Below are positions 1 to 8,368 of a stretch of 64,000 nt of DNA, piece by piece (the first letter of the stretch is position 1; each line of letters begins with the position of its first letter). The DNA is taken from positions 1,736,001-1,800,000 of the forward strand of contig NZ_OX419519.1 of NCBI RefSeq assembly GCF_948472415.1. The letters run 5' to 3'. The translations under genes and the position numbers were made by a program. The DNA is from Kitasatospora fiedleri (lineage in GTDB: Bacteria > Actinomycetota > Actinomycetes > Streptomycetales > Streptomycetaceae). Under the pieces are notes generated by a model. The model was not told the origin of the DNA. It did no database searches and saw only the letters and a list, made by a program, of their open reading frames with translations.

Positions 1-97
1 CCCGCGCGGTGCGGGTGGGTGCGGGCGTCGTCACTGCTTGGTACTCCTGTGTCGTGGACGCGGGCGGGGCGGTCGGCCCCCCGGAGGTGGCGCGCGG

Positions 98-1183
98 TCA
101 GTCCTCTTCGCGCGCACCGAGCTTGATGGCCTGTTCGACCTGGAGGATGCGGGCCCGGTCGAGGTCGCCGGCGATCTTCTCGTCCTGTTCCATCAGCGAC
201 TCGATGTCGTGGTTCTCGTAGCCGATGATGCCGATGTCGGCGAAGGTCGCCCGCATCTTGTCGCCGAACAGGCCGATGTCCTTGAGGGTCGGCACTATGC
301 GGGAGAACAGGTGGCTCTGGAAGGTCTTGAAGTGCACCGAGTTCTTCATGAACTCCATGCACTCGTCGGCGTCGACGTCGAGGTTGCGCCAGACCTCCTC
401 GCCGATGAACCGCTGCCGCATCAGGTGGCAGGCCTCGGTGCAGAACTCCTCGCGCTCGGCCCGCTCGGCGGAGGTGAGGTGCGGGTAGTAGTCGCGCAGC
501 GCGAGCCGGCCGAAGGCGACGTGGCGGGCCTCGTCCTGCATGACGTAGGTGTTGAGGGCCTGGGCGAGCGGCTCGGTGGCGGTGTCGCGGATCAGGCCGA
601 AGGCCGCCAGCGCGAGGCCCTCGATCAGCACCTGCATGCCGAGGTAGGTCATGTCCCAGCGGGAGTCGGAGATGACGTCGTTCAGCAGGGCCTTGAGGCC
701 GGGGTTGATCGGGTAGGCGAGCTGGAGCTTCTCGCGCAGGTAGCGGGAGTAGACCTCGACGTGCCGGGCCTCGTCCATCACCTGGGTCGCCGCGTAGAAC
801 TTGGAGTCCAGGTCGGGCACGGTGTGGACGATCTTCGAGGAGCAGATCAGCGCGCCCTGCTCGCCGTGCAGGAACTGGGAGAACTGCCAGGCCGTCAAGT
901 GGTGGCGCACGGTGCCGCGTTCGGCCTGGCTGAGCTTGTCCCAGACCCGGGAGCCGTAGATCGCGATGGTCTGCTCAGGGACGCCCATCGGGTCGTTGAC
1001 GTCGACCTCGATGGACCAGTCGAGGCGGTCGGCGGCGTCCCACTGCTTCTGCTTGCCCTTCTCGTACAGGTTGAGCAGGCGGTCACGGCCTTCGTCGTAC
1101 TCCCAGTCGAAGACCGTGGTGGCGCCACCGGGGACCTCCCACCTCGTCTGTTCGACCGGGAGTGCGTACATGCGAGTGCTCAC
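98..1183 (-). CDS. Ferritin-like diiron oxygenase
   Basis: A 361-residue soluble protein with two copies of the diiron ligand pattern EX28DEXRH: Glu108 with the DEARH at 137-141, and Glu188 with the DEARH at 217-221. This is the signature of the ribonucleotide-reductase-R2-like oxygenases, a group that includes arylamine and hydrazine N-oxygenases and beta-hydroxylases. It probably uses two irons and O2 to oxidise a substrate, but the sequence does not tell which. The GTG start at 1183 is preceded by a good GGAGG. The gene is divergent from the LAL regulator at 1423, so both share the 1184-1422 promoter region. An N-oxygenase role is attractive because of the N-N bond genes at 48.7-52.7 kb, but they are over 45 kb away; a role in the nearby NRPS/PKS pathway is equally possible. 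Family assignment is confident, substrate is not. Confidence 0.82.
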   Translation of the reverse strand: MSTRMYALPVEQTRWEVPGGATTVFDWEYDEGRDRLLNLYEKGKQKQWDAADRLDWSIEVDVNDPMGVPEQTIAIYGSRVWDKLSQAERGTVRHHLTAWQFSQFLHGEQGALICSSKIVHTVPDLDSKFYAATQVMDEARHVEVYSRYLREKLQLAYPINPGLKALLNDVISDSRWDMTYLGMQVLIEGLALAAFGLIRDTATEPLAQALNTYVMQDEARHVAFGRLALRDYYPHLTSAERAEREEFCTEACHLMRQRFIGEEVWRNLDVDADECMEFMKNSVHFKTFQSHLFSRIVPTLKDIGLFGDKMRATFADIGIIGYENHDIESLMEQDEKIAGDLDRARILQVEQAIKLGAREED

Positions 1184-1323
1184 GAGTTCCCCTCCAGGGA
1201 AAGGCTGGCCGGGCGGTCACGGCCGCGCTGCCGAGGGCAGCCCGAGTACGCGTCAAGTCTGGATCAACCCTGTGCGGCGGGGCAGTGGGGATTACCCTGG
1301 GGTACGGAGTTCCCGGGTCCGGC

Positions 1324-1337
1324 GAACCCCGGGGTTC
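1324..1337. promoter_or_regulatory. Palindrome in the diiron/LAL divergent promoter region
   Basis: A perfect 14-bp palindrome, GAACCCCGGGGTTC, lies midway between the divergent diiron oxygenase and LAL regulator genes. A second near-symmetrical element, TACCCTGGGGTA, lies just upstream at 1293-1304. Both are suitable for a dimeric regulator, but no binding protein can be assigned from sequence. The CCCTGGG core recurs three times in the promoter region of the SARP gene (23286-23313). Confidence 0.4.
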
Positions 1338-1422
1338 CCTCCCGTACCGGAGGTGCGGGCCGCCGGAACGGACCGGGAGGCGCTCGATCGACGTGGCCGA
1401 AACGACCTACGGGGAGAGTCGT

Positions 1423-4344
1423 ATGAGCAGCACAGGGAACGATCACCGGCGCCGACGAACCGGCGTCGGCCGGACGGTGGCCGGGGCGGAGCCGGCACAG
1501 ACCCGGAACGGCGCTCCCCTGGTGGGGCGCGGCCGGGTGCTGGAGGCGCTGGGCGGGGCGTTGGACCGGCTGGTGGCCCGGGGGGGCACGGCCCTGGTCA
1601 AGGTGACCGGCGACGCCGGCGTGGGCCGGAGCACGGTGCTGGGCGAGTTCTCCCGGATCGCCCGCGCCGCGGAGGCCGTGGTGCTCAGTTTCCGTACCGC
1701 GGAGGAGCGTTCGGAGATCCCGCTGGGCACCTTCGCGGAGGGCATGACCGGGCTGGAGGAGCTGCCCGGGCTCTCCGGGGTGTCGGGCGGCCAGGTGGTG
1801 CGCAGGTCGCTGGACGCCTACCCGCCGGGCCCGCTGGTCCTGGTGATGGACGACCTGCACATGGCCGATCCGCAGTCCGTCGAGACCCTGGCCGACCTGT
1901 TACGGCACCCGCCCCGGCCGTCGACGCTGTTCGTCCTCGGGTACCGCGACCGGCAGAACACCGGCGCGCTGCTGCGGGCCCTGGGCGGCCGGGCCAAGGA
2001 GATGCCGGTCGAGCACCTCCACCTGGAACCGCTGCTGGAGCAGGACTACGACGAACTGCTGGCCGGGGTGGCCACCTCGGTCACCCGCCGCCGGCTGCAC
2101 CGGGAGAGCGGCGGCAACCCCGAGTACCTGAAGGTGCTGCTGGCCGAGCAGGCGGTCTCGACCGCCCCGCTGGACGGCGGCCTGACCCCGCAGCCGTCCC
2201 GCTCGGACTGCTACGTGGCCTTCGACAAGGAGATCGCCCCGCTGGCCCCGGAGACCCGGGGCGTGGCGGAGACCGCGGCGGTGCTGGGCGACGAGTTCGA
2301 GGTGGGCCTGGTCGCCGAGCTGCTCGGCCTGTCGTCGGCGACGGTGCTGATGGCGATCGGCGAGCTGATCCGGCGCGACCTGATCCGGCCGGTCGTCCCC
2401 GGCCAGTACTTCGCCTTCCGGCACCCGGTGGTGCGCCGCTCGGTCTACCACAACAGCGAACTGAGCTGGCGGGTCGGCATGCACGGCCGGGCCGACGCGG
2501 CGCTGTGCGCCCGCGGGGCGTCCGCGATGGAGCGGGCCCCGCACGTCGAGCAGTGCACCGCCTACGGCGACCAGGAGGCGATCGGCCTGCTGGAGAGCGC
2601 CGCCCGGGCCGTCTCGCTGGACGACCCGGACGCCACCTGCGCCTGGCTCACCACCGCGCTGCACGCGCTGCCGCAGGGGCCCGGGCACGACCCGCAGCGG
2701 GGCCGGCTGATGCTGCAACTGGCCGAGGCGCAGGCGCTGTCCGGGCGGCTGCTGGACTCCCGCCACCTGATGCACCAGGCCCTGGAGATGCTCCCCACCG
2801 GGGACCTGGCCGAGCACGCCGTCGCGGTCGCCTCGGTCGCCAAGGTGCAGCGGCTGCTGGGCCGCCCGGAGGAGACCGCCGCGCTGCTGCACCGCGAGCT
2901 GGAGGCGCTCGGCGAGGAGGTCACCCCGGCCTGCGCGATGCTCAAGTTCGAGGTGTCCACCGGGCTGCTGCACCGCGGCGACCCGGACGGCGCCTACCGG
3001 GCCGCCGAGGAGGTGCTGGCCATCGCCGCCCAGCTCCGGCACCGGCCGTTGCAGGCCTCCGCGCTGGGCGTGATGGCGATGGCCGCCAGCGCGGTCGGCC
3101 GGCCGGCGCCCGCGCTGGACCACCACGCGAGCGCCACCGCGACGCTGGACAGCATGCTGGACAGCGAGTTGGCGCAGAGCCTGGACGCCACCGTGTGGAT
3201 CGGCTGGAGCGGCGTGCTGCTGGAGCGCTGGAACGACGCGCTGCGGCACTTCCACAAGGGCGCCGAGTTCGCCACCCGGTCCGGTTCGCGGCTGTTCCTG
3301 CCGCACCTGCTGGCCGGGCAGGCGTACGTGCTGTGCGAGCGGGCCCGGCTGGCCGAGGCGCGTTCCACCGCGGAGCACGCGGTGTACCTGGCCGAGCTGT
3401 CCGGCAGCCCGGAGGCGCTGGTCAACTCGTACGCGATCCTGGCGTACGTGGACATCGCGCAGGGCCGCCGGGTGGAGGCGCTGACCAGTGCCGGCAAGGC
3501 CACCGTGCAGCCGCCCCGGTCGGCGGGCGGGTGGAAGGAGATGATGGCGCTGCGGGCGCTGTCCGAGGCGAAGCTGCTGAACGGGGACGCCGAGAGCTGC
3601 CTGGCACTGATCGCGAAGGCCGGCGGGCCCGACCTGCCGCAGGCCGACGCGGGCAGCCGGGTCTCCTGGTACGAGCTGCTGACCCGGGCGGAGCTGGCCC
3701 TGGGGCAGCCCGAGGCGGCCCGGGTCTGGGCCGACCGGGCCTGGGCGGCGGCGGCCCGGCTGGACAAGCCCGGCCGCTACGCACTGGCCGAACTCGCCCG
3801 CGCGCACGTGCTGTTGGCCCGCCAGCGGGAGGACGCGGTGCCGACCGCGCAGCAGGCCGTGCAGGGCCTGGAGCTGGCCGGCCGGTCGCTGGACGCGCTG
3901 CGGGCCCGGGTGGTGCTGGGGGCGGCGCTGTGGCAGCAGGGCCGGCACGAGGAGGCCGGGCGGGAGCTGAAGTCCGCCGAGTCGGCGCTGAACCAGCTGG
4001 GCGCCCCGGTGCTGGCCCGGGCCGCCCGTTCGGAGCGCCGCCGGCTGGCGGCCGGGGCGCCCCGGACCAGGCCGGGCGACTCAGAGCGGACGGTCACCGC
4101 GCTGACCGGCCGGGAGCGCCAGATCGCCGGGCTGCTCGGCGACGGCCTGACCAACCGTCAGATCGCCAAGTGCCTGCACATCTCCGAGAAGACCGTGGAG
4201 ATGCACCTGTCCAACGTCTTCGCGAAGCTGGGCGTGGCCAACCGGGCGGCGGTCTCGGCGATCATCACTCGCGAACGGCTGGAGGGGGAACCGGTGCCCG
4301 TGGACCGGCCGCGGGTCGGGACCTCCTCCGGGGACCGGGCCTAG
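1423..4344 (+). CDS. LAL-family LuxR transcriptional regulator
   Basis: A 973-residue large ATP-binding LuxR-type (LAL) activator, probably the cluster-situated regulator. The N-terminal ATPase region has a Walker A-like GDAGVGRST (about residues 65-73) and a Walker B-like LVLVMDD (about 140-146). A long TPR-like helical middle follows, and the C-terminal LuxR helix-turn-helix begins LTGRERQIAGLL (about 895) and contains the recognition segment NRQIAKCLHISEKTVEMHL. The usual Walker A lysine is arginine here. The ATG at 1423 is preceded by GGGGAGAG; an open frame upstream lacks a ribosome site. Codon 160 (bases 1900-1902) is TTA, so translation probably depends on the bldA leucyl-tRNA. The gene converges on the carboxyltransferase gene, with a perfect palindrome between them. 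Confidence 0.9.
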   Translation: MSSTGNDHRRRRTGVGRTVAGAEPAQTRNGAPLVGRGRVLEALGGALDRLVARGGTALVKVTGDAGVGRSTVLGEFSRIARAAEAVVLSFRTAEERSEIPLGTFAEGMTGLEELPGLSGVSGGQVVRRSLDAYPPGPLVLVMDDLHMADPQSVETLADLLRHPPRPSTLFVLGYRDRQNTGALLRALGGRAKEMPVEHLHLEPLLEQDYDELLAGVATSVTRRRLHRESGGNPEYLKVLLAEQAVSTAPLDGGLTPQPSRSDCYVAFDKEIAPLAPETRGVAETAAVLGDEFEVGLVAELLGLSSATVLMAIGELIRRDLIRPVVPGQYFAFRHPVVRRSVYHNSELSWRVGMHGRADAALCARGASAMERAPHVEQCTAYGDQEAIGLLESAARAVSLDDPDATCAWLTTALHALPQGPGHDPQRGRLMLQLAEAQALSGRLLDSRHLMHQALEMLPTGDLAEHAVAVASVAKVQRLLGRPEETAALLHRELEALGEEVTPACAMLKFEVSTGLLHRGDPDGAYRAAEEVLAIAAQLRHRPLQASALGVMAMAASAVGRPAPALDHHASATATLDSMLDSELAQSLDATVWIGWSGVLLERWNDALRHFHKGAEFATRSGSRLFLPHLLAGQAYVLCERARLAEARSTAEHAVYLAELSGSPEALVNSYAILAYVDIAQGRRVEALTSAGKATVQPPRSAGGWKEMMALRALSEAKLLNGDAESCLALIAKAGGPDLPQADAGSRVSWYELLTRAELALGQPEAARVWADRAWAAAARLDKPGRYALAELARAHVLLARQREDAVPTAQQAVQGLELAGRSLDALRARVVLGAALWQQGRHEEAGRELKSAESALNQLGAPVLARAARSERRRLAAGAPRTRPGDSERTVTALTGRERQIAGLLGDGLTNRQIAKCLHISEKTVEMHLSNVFAKLGVANRAAVSAIITRERLEGEPVPVDRPRVGTSSGDRA

Positions 4345-4400
4345 CGCGCCGGGCGGCAGGCCGGCGATCTGCTGGATGAAGGTCTCCAGTCTGGCGTTCA

Positions 4401-4436
4401 GGGCCTGTTCGGCACGGCGCCGTGCCGAACAGGCCC
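4401..4436. terminator. Perfect 36-bp palindrome between convergent genes
   Basis: The half-site GGGCCTGTTCGGCACGGC (4401-4418) is followed immediately by its exact reverse complement (4419-4436), with no spacer. It lies 56 bases after the LAL stop and 35 bases before the stop of the oppositely oriented carboxyltransferase gene. The likeliest role is a bidirectional factor-independent terminator, although no U-tract follows and a zero-base loop is unusual. A protein-binding site is the alternative. Confidence 0.6.
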
Positions 4437-4471
4437 GCTGCTTCCTCCGCGGCTCGCCCACAACTCCCCCC

Positions 4472-6127
4472 TCAGAGCGGAATGTTGCTGTGCTTCTTGT
4501 ACGGCGGCGCCATTCGCTTGGTGCGCAGTGCGCGCAGGGCCTTGACGACCGAGACCCTGGTCTCGGACGGGGTGATCACGTCGTCGATGCAGCCGTGCTC
4601 GGCGGCCACGTACGGGCTGATGACGGTCCGTTCGTACTCCTCGGTGAGTTCGCGGCGGGCGGCCTCCGGGTCGGCGGCGGCGGCGATCCGCTGGTGGAAC
4701 AGCACGTCGACACCGCCGCGGGCGCCCATCACGCCGATCTCGGCGGTGGGCCAGGCCAGGCACAGGTCGGCGCCGAGCTCCTTGGAGCCCATCACCGCGT
4801 AGCCGCCGCCGTAGGCCCGGCGGACGATCACGGTGACCTTCGGGACGGTCGACTCGATGTAGGCGAAGCCCAGTTTGGCGCCGCGCCGGATGATGCCGGC
4901 GTACTCCTGCACGGTGCCGGGCAGGAAGCCGGGCACGTCGACCAGGGTGAGGATCGGCAGGTTGAAGGCGTCGCAGAAGCGGACGAAGCGGGCCGCCTTC
5001 TCGGCCGCGTCGATGTCCAGCGAACCGGCCAGGAACTTCGGCTGGTTGGCGACCACGCCGATGCTGCGGCCCTCGATCCGGGCGAAGCCGCACAGGATGT
5101 TCGGGGCGAACTCCGGGTGCACCTCCAGCAGTTCGCCGTCGTCGAGAATCCGGTCGAGGACCTCGGCCATGTCGTACGCCTGCTCCACCGCGTCCGGTAT
5201 CACGGCGTCCAGCTCCAGGTCGGCGGCGGTCACCTCCAACGCCTCGGGGGCCGGGAAGACCGGCGGGTCCACGCAGTTGTTGCTCGGCAGGAAGGAGAGC
5301 AGCTCCTTGACGTAGAGGAGGGCGTCCTCCTCGTCGGTGGCCATGTAGTGCGCGTTGCCGGTGCGGCGGGCGTGCACGGCGGCGCCGCCGAGCTCCTCCA
5401 GGCCGACGCTCTCGCCGGTCACCGAGCGGATCACGTCCGGGCCGGTGACGAACATGTGCGAGGTCCGCTCGACCATCACCACGAAGTCGGTGGCGGCCGG
5501 GGTGTAGACCGCGCCGCCCGCGCAGACGCCCATGATCACCGAGATCTGCGGGATCACCCCGGAGGCGGTCACCACCCGGCGGGCCACCTGGCCGTAGGCG
5601 GCCAGCGCGAGCACCCCCTCCTGGAGCCGGGCGCCGCTGGAGTCGTTGATGCCGACCACCGGGCAGCCGGTCTGCATGGCCAGGTCGAGCAGCTTGCCGA
5701 CCTTGACGCCGAACATCTCGCCGACGCTGCCGTTGTGCGAGGTGACGTCCTGGGCGTAGACGCAGATCGGGCGGCCGTCGACGGTGCCCGTCCCGGTGAC
5801 CACGCCGTCGCCCGCCGGGCGGTTGGCCTCCAGGCCGAAGTTGGTGGAGCGGTGGCGCACCAGCGGGTCGGTCTCCAGGAAGGAGCCGGGGTCGAGCAGC
5901 AGCTCGATCCGCTCCCGGGCGGTGAACTTGCCCAGCGCCCGGCGGCGGCGGGCGGCCCGCGGCGAGCCGGGGCGGCGGGCCTCCTCGCGGCGGGCCAGGT
6001 GCTCGGCGATCCGCTGCGCGGTGGTCGGCCGCCCGGCGGGGGCGGGGGCCTCCGCGGTGGCCGGGGAAGCGGGCGCGGCGGCGGCCGGGGTCGCGGTCGC
6101 CGCCGGGGTCGCGGTCTCGGTGCTCAT
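4472..6127 (-). CDS. Acyl-CoA carboxylase beta (carboxyltransferase) subunit
   Basis: A 551-residue biotin-dependent carboxyltransferase of the AccD/PccB type. An Ala/Pro/Thr-rich N-terminal tail of about 35 residues is followed by two crotonase-like halves. Family features are the SSGARLQEG and GVCAGGAVY segments in the first half and DVPGFLPG and YGGGYAVMGSK in the second. It would transfer CO2 from carboxy-biotin to an acyl-CoA, giving malonyl-, methylmalonyl- or a less common extender unit. It overlaps the FMN reductase by four bases (ATGA) as last gene of the NRPS/PKS operon, so it probably supplies the extender for the single PKS module at 8369-12649. No biotinylated alpha subunit lies in the window; the housekeeping one would have to serve. 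Confidence 0.9.
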   Translation of the reverse strand: MSTETATPAATATPAAAAPASPATAEAPAPAGRPTTAQRIAEHLARREEARRPGSPRAARRRRALGKFTARERIELLLDPGSFLETDPLVRHRSTNFGLEANRPAGDGVVTGTGTVDGRPICVYAQDVTSHNGSVGEMFGVKVGKLLDLAMQTGCPVVGINDSSGARLQEGVLALAAYGQVARRVVTASGVIPQISVIMGVCAGGAVYTPAATDFVVMVERTSHMFVTGPDVIRSVTGESVGLEELGGAAVHARRTGNAHYMATDEEDALLYVKELLSFLPSNNCVDPPVFPAPEALEVTAADLELDAVIPDAVEQAYDMAEVLDRILDDGELLEVHPEFAPNILCGFARIEGRSIGVVANQPKFLAGSLDIDAAEKAARFVRFCDAFNLPILTLVDVPGFLPGTVQEYAGIIRRGAKLGFAYIESTVPKVTVIVRRAYGGGYAVMGSKELGADLCLAWPTAEIGVMGARGGVDVLFHQRIAAAADPEAARRELTEEYERTVISPYVAAEHGCIDDVITPSETRVSVVKALRALRTKRMAPPYKKHSNIPL

Positions 6128-6741
6128 CGGGCGGCTCCCGCCGCGGCCCGGGGGGCGAAGGAGCGGCCGAGCGCGAACTCGGCGACCTGGCGGCCGACCA
6201 GGGCGAGCTGTTCGAGGCAGCGCCGGTCGGCCTCGGTGCCGTCGTCGCGCAGCTTCTGCTCGGCCGAGTTGACGGTGATGCCGAGCGGGGTGGGCCAGCC
6301 GCGCAGGGCGTGCACGGTGGCCCGCAGCGAGGCCAGGGTGCCGCCGCCGGTCTGCCAGCCGGCCGCGGTGACCACGCAGCCGACCGCCCGGCCGTCCAGG
6401 TAGGGGCGCGGGTCGTGGCGCAGTTCCTCCAGGTGGTCGAGGGCGTTCTTGACCAGGGCGGCGACCCCGCCGTGGTAGCTCGGGCTGGCCAGCACGAAGC
6501 CGTCGGCCCGGGCCACCTGGTCGAGGAACTCCCGGGTGGCGGCGGTGGGTTCGCCGCGGCCGGGGACGAACACCGGCAGTCGGCCGAGGTCCTCGCCGCC
6601 GAACGTCCGCACCTCGGCGCCGGCCCGGGCGGCGCCGTCCAGCGCGAGGCGCAGCGCGCGCTCGGTCGTCGAGTCCGGTCTGCCGGTGCCTCCGATGCCG
6701 ATCACCAGCGGTGGCCGGGTCGCGGCCGTCCAGTCAACCAT
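6124..6741 (-). CDS. NAD(P)H-dependent FMN reductase
   Basis: A 205-residue flavodoxin-like NADPH-dependent FMN reductase. The N-terminal strand and phosphate loop (VIGIGGTGRPDSTTERAL, about 13-30) and the flavin-binding SPSYHGG (about 85-91) are typical of the family. It should deliver reduced FMN to a two-component monooxygenase. The operon contains exactly such a partner, the luciferase-like monooxygenase domain inside the A domain of the NRPS at 12646-17114; the pairing is inferred from context. It is separated from the MbtH gene by 39 bases and overlaps the carboxyltransferase start by four. Confidence 0.85.
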   Translation of the reverse strand: MVDWTAATRPPLVIGIGGTGRPDSTTERALRLALDGAARAGAEVRTFGGEDLGRLPVFVPGRGEPTAATREFLDQVARADGFVLASPSYHGGVAALVKNALDHLEELRHDPRPYLDGRAVGCVVTAAGWQTGGGTLASLRATVHALRGWPTPLGITVNSAEQKLRDDGTEADRRCLEQLALVGRQVAEFALGRSFAPRAAAGAAR

Positions 6742-6780
6742 CTGCTCGTCTCCTCCCCCGTCCCCCGGACGGGACGGTGT

Positions 6781-6972
6781 TCAGGCGTGGGTGCGCGGGC
6801 GGCGCGGGCGCAGGTCGGTCCACACCTCCTCGATGCGGGCCAGGCAGTCCTCCTTGGGGCCGGTGAAGCCTTCGGGGGTCCAGCCGGCGGGGACCGGCAG
6901 GGCGGCCTCCCAGATGGAGTGCTGGTTCTCGTGGTTGACCACGACCAGGTACTCGGGCGTGCTGTCGGACAC
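6781..6972 (-). CDS. MbtH-like NRPS accessory protein
   Basis: A 63-residue MbtH-family protein. The signature residues are present: VVNHENQHSIW near the N-terminus, VPAGW in the middle and CLARIEEVWTDLRP near the end. MbtH-like proteins bind and solubilise or activate NRPS adenylation domains. It belongs to the same minus-strand operon as the two NRPS genes and probably serves their three A domains. The GTG start is preceded by GAGAGG. Confidence 0.95.
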   Translation of the reverse strand: MSDSTPEYLVVVNHENQHSIWEAALPVPAGWTPEGFTGPKEDCLARIEEVWTDLRPRRPRTHA

Positions 6973-7131
6973 GGTGGGCTGCCTCTCTCGTCGCGGCTGC
7001 GGCGGCGGGTGCCGCCGCCGGTGCGGTTCCTGTCGCGGGTGCGGGTGCGGGTGCGGGCACCGGCGCGGTTGCTATCGCGGGTGCGGGCACCGGCGCGGCC
7101 GGGCGGCGCGGGGCCGCCCGGCGGTCGGGTG
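6973..7131. repeat. Intergenic short GC-rich repeats
   Basis: The 159-bp gap between the MbtH gene and the amidohydrolase is built from short direct repeats. GCGGGTGCGGGCACCGGCGCG occurs at about 7049-7069 and again at about 7078-7098, with extra CGGGTG hexamers between 7037 and 7060. No gene or convincing promoter was seen. The repeats look like replication-slippage minisatellite. Confidence 0.6.
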
Positions 7132-8367
7132 CTACTTGCGGGTGTCCTTGACGATCCGGCCGCCCTTGACCACCAGGACCACCCGGCTGGGGTCGTCGAA
7201 GAGCTCGGGCTCGGCCAGCGGGTCGAAGTCGACGGCGATCAGGTCGGCCAGCTTGCCGGTCTCGATCGAGCCGATCCGGTCGTCGACCCGCATGATCTTG
7301 GCGTTGACCGAGGTGGCCGAGCGGATCGCCTCGGCGGCGCCGAGGACCTTGGCCTTGAGGGCGATCTCCAGGCCGCGGCGGTCCTGCTTGGGGCCGATCA
7401 GGTCGGAGCCGGAGCCGATCAGCACGCCGGCCTCGCGGGCGGCGAGCAGGCCGTCGATCATGCCCTGCATGGTGTCGCCGACCCGTTCGCGGATCTGCGG
7501 CGGCAGGCCGTGCTGGTCGAAGTTCTCCTCGAGCACCTTGGCGATGGCCAGGGTCGGGACCAGGTTGACCCGGCCGGCCGCCATCATCGCGGCGGTCTCC
7601 TCGTCGATGCCGGTGCCGTGCTCGACGCACTCCACGCCGGCCTTGACCGCGTTGTGGATGCCGTGCACGTTGTGGGCGTGCACGGTCACGTAGGTGTGCC
7701 GGGCCTTGGCCTCGGTGACGGCGGTGGCGATCTCCTCGACGGTGAACTGGGTGTCGTCGAGGGAGTCGGCGATGGAGACCACGCCGCCGGTGACGGCCAT
7801 CTTGAGGAAGGTGGCGCCCTGCCGGAAGCACTCGCGGGCGGCCTTGCGGACCTCGTCGCAGCCGTCCGAGATCCGGCCGACGGCGGTCAGGCCGCGGACC
7901 CGGAAGTGGAAGCTGTCGTCCGGCGGGGCGAACGGCGAGCCCAGGTGCCCGTGGCCGCCGCACTGGACCAGCGGCGAGGCGGAGGCCCAGATCCGCGGGC
8001 CGGGCACCAGGCCGCGGCCGACGGTGCGCAGCACGCCGTGGTCGATGCCGCCGCAGTCGCGGACGGCGGTGAAGCCGGCGTCGATGGTCTCGCGCAGGGT
8101 GCGGAAGATGTCGGCGGCGCGCTCGGCGACCGAGACCTCCAGGTTGAGCACGGCGCGCATCTCGCTGGAGTGGCCGATGTGCACGTGGGCGTCGATCAGG
8201 CCGGGCAGCAGGGTGAGGCCGCTGAGGTCGACCAGGTCGGCGTCCCCGGCCGGGCCGTCGACGCCGATCCCGGCGATCTTGTCGTCCTCCACCAGGACCG
8301 AGGCGCGCGCGACGGGGTCGCCGCCGAGTCCGTCGATCATGGTGGCGCCGGTCAGGAGCAGGGCCAT
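7132..8367 (-). CDS. Metal-dependent amidohydrolase
   Basis: A 411-residue amidohydrolase-superfamily enzyme of the imidazolonepropionase/prolidase-like group. The metal site is intact: HVH (about residues 62-64) after LLPGLIDA, the lysine in FLKMAVTGG, the histidines in VHAHN and CVEHGTG, and the late aspartate in GSGSDLIG. It hydrolyses an amide or cyclic amide bond; the substrate cannot be read from sequence. It starts one base after the PKS stop codon and is clearly co-transcribed with it, so a role in maturing or trimming the NRPS/PKS product, or in self-protection, is plausible. There is no signal peptide, so it acts in the cytoplasm. Confidence 0.85.
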   Translation of the reverse strand: MALLLTGATMIDGLGGDPVARASVLVEDDKIAGIGVDGPAGDADLVDLSGLTLLPGLIDAHVHIGHSSEMRAVLNLEVSVAERAADIFRTLRETIDAGFTAVRDCGGIDHGVLRTVGRGLVPGPRIWASASPLVQCGGHGHLGSPFAPPDDSFHFRVRGLTAVGRISDGCDEVRKAARECFRQGATFLKMAVTGGVVSIADSLDDTQFTVEEIATAVTEAKARHTYVTVHAHNVHGIHNAVKAGVECVEHGTGIDEETAAMMAAGRVNLVPTLAIAKVLEENFDQHGLPPQIRERVGDTMQGMIDGLLAAREAGVLIGSGSDLIGPKQDRRGLEIALKAKVLGAAEAIRSATSVNAKIMRVDDRIGSIETGKLADLIAVDFDPLAEPELFDDPSRVVLVVKGGRIVKDTRK

Positions 8368-8368
8368 G

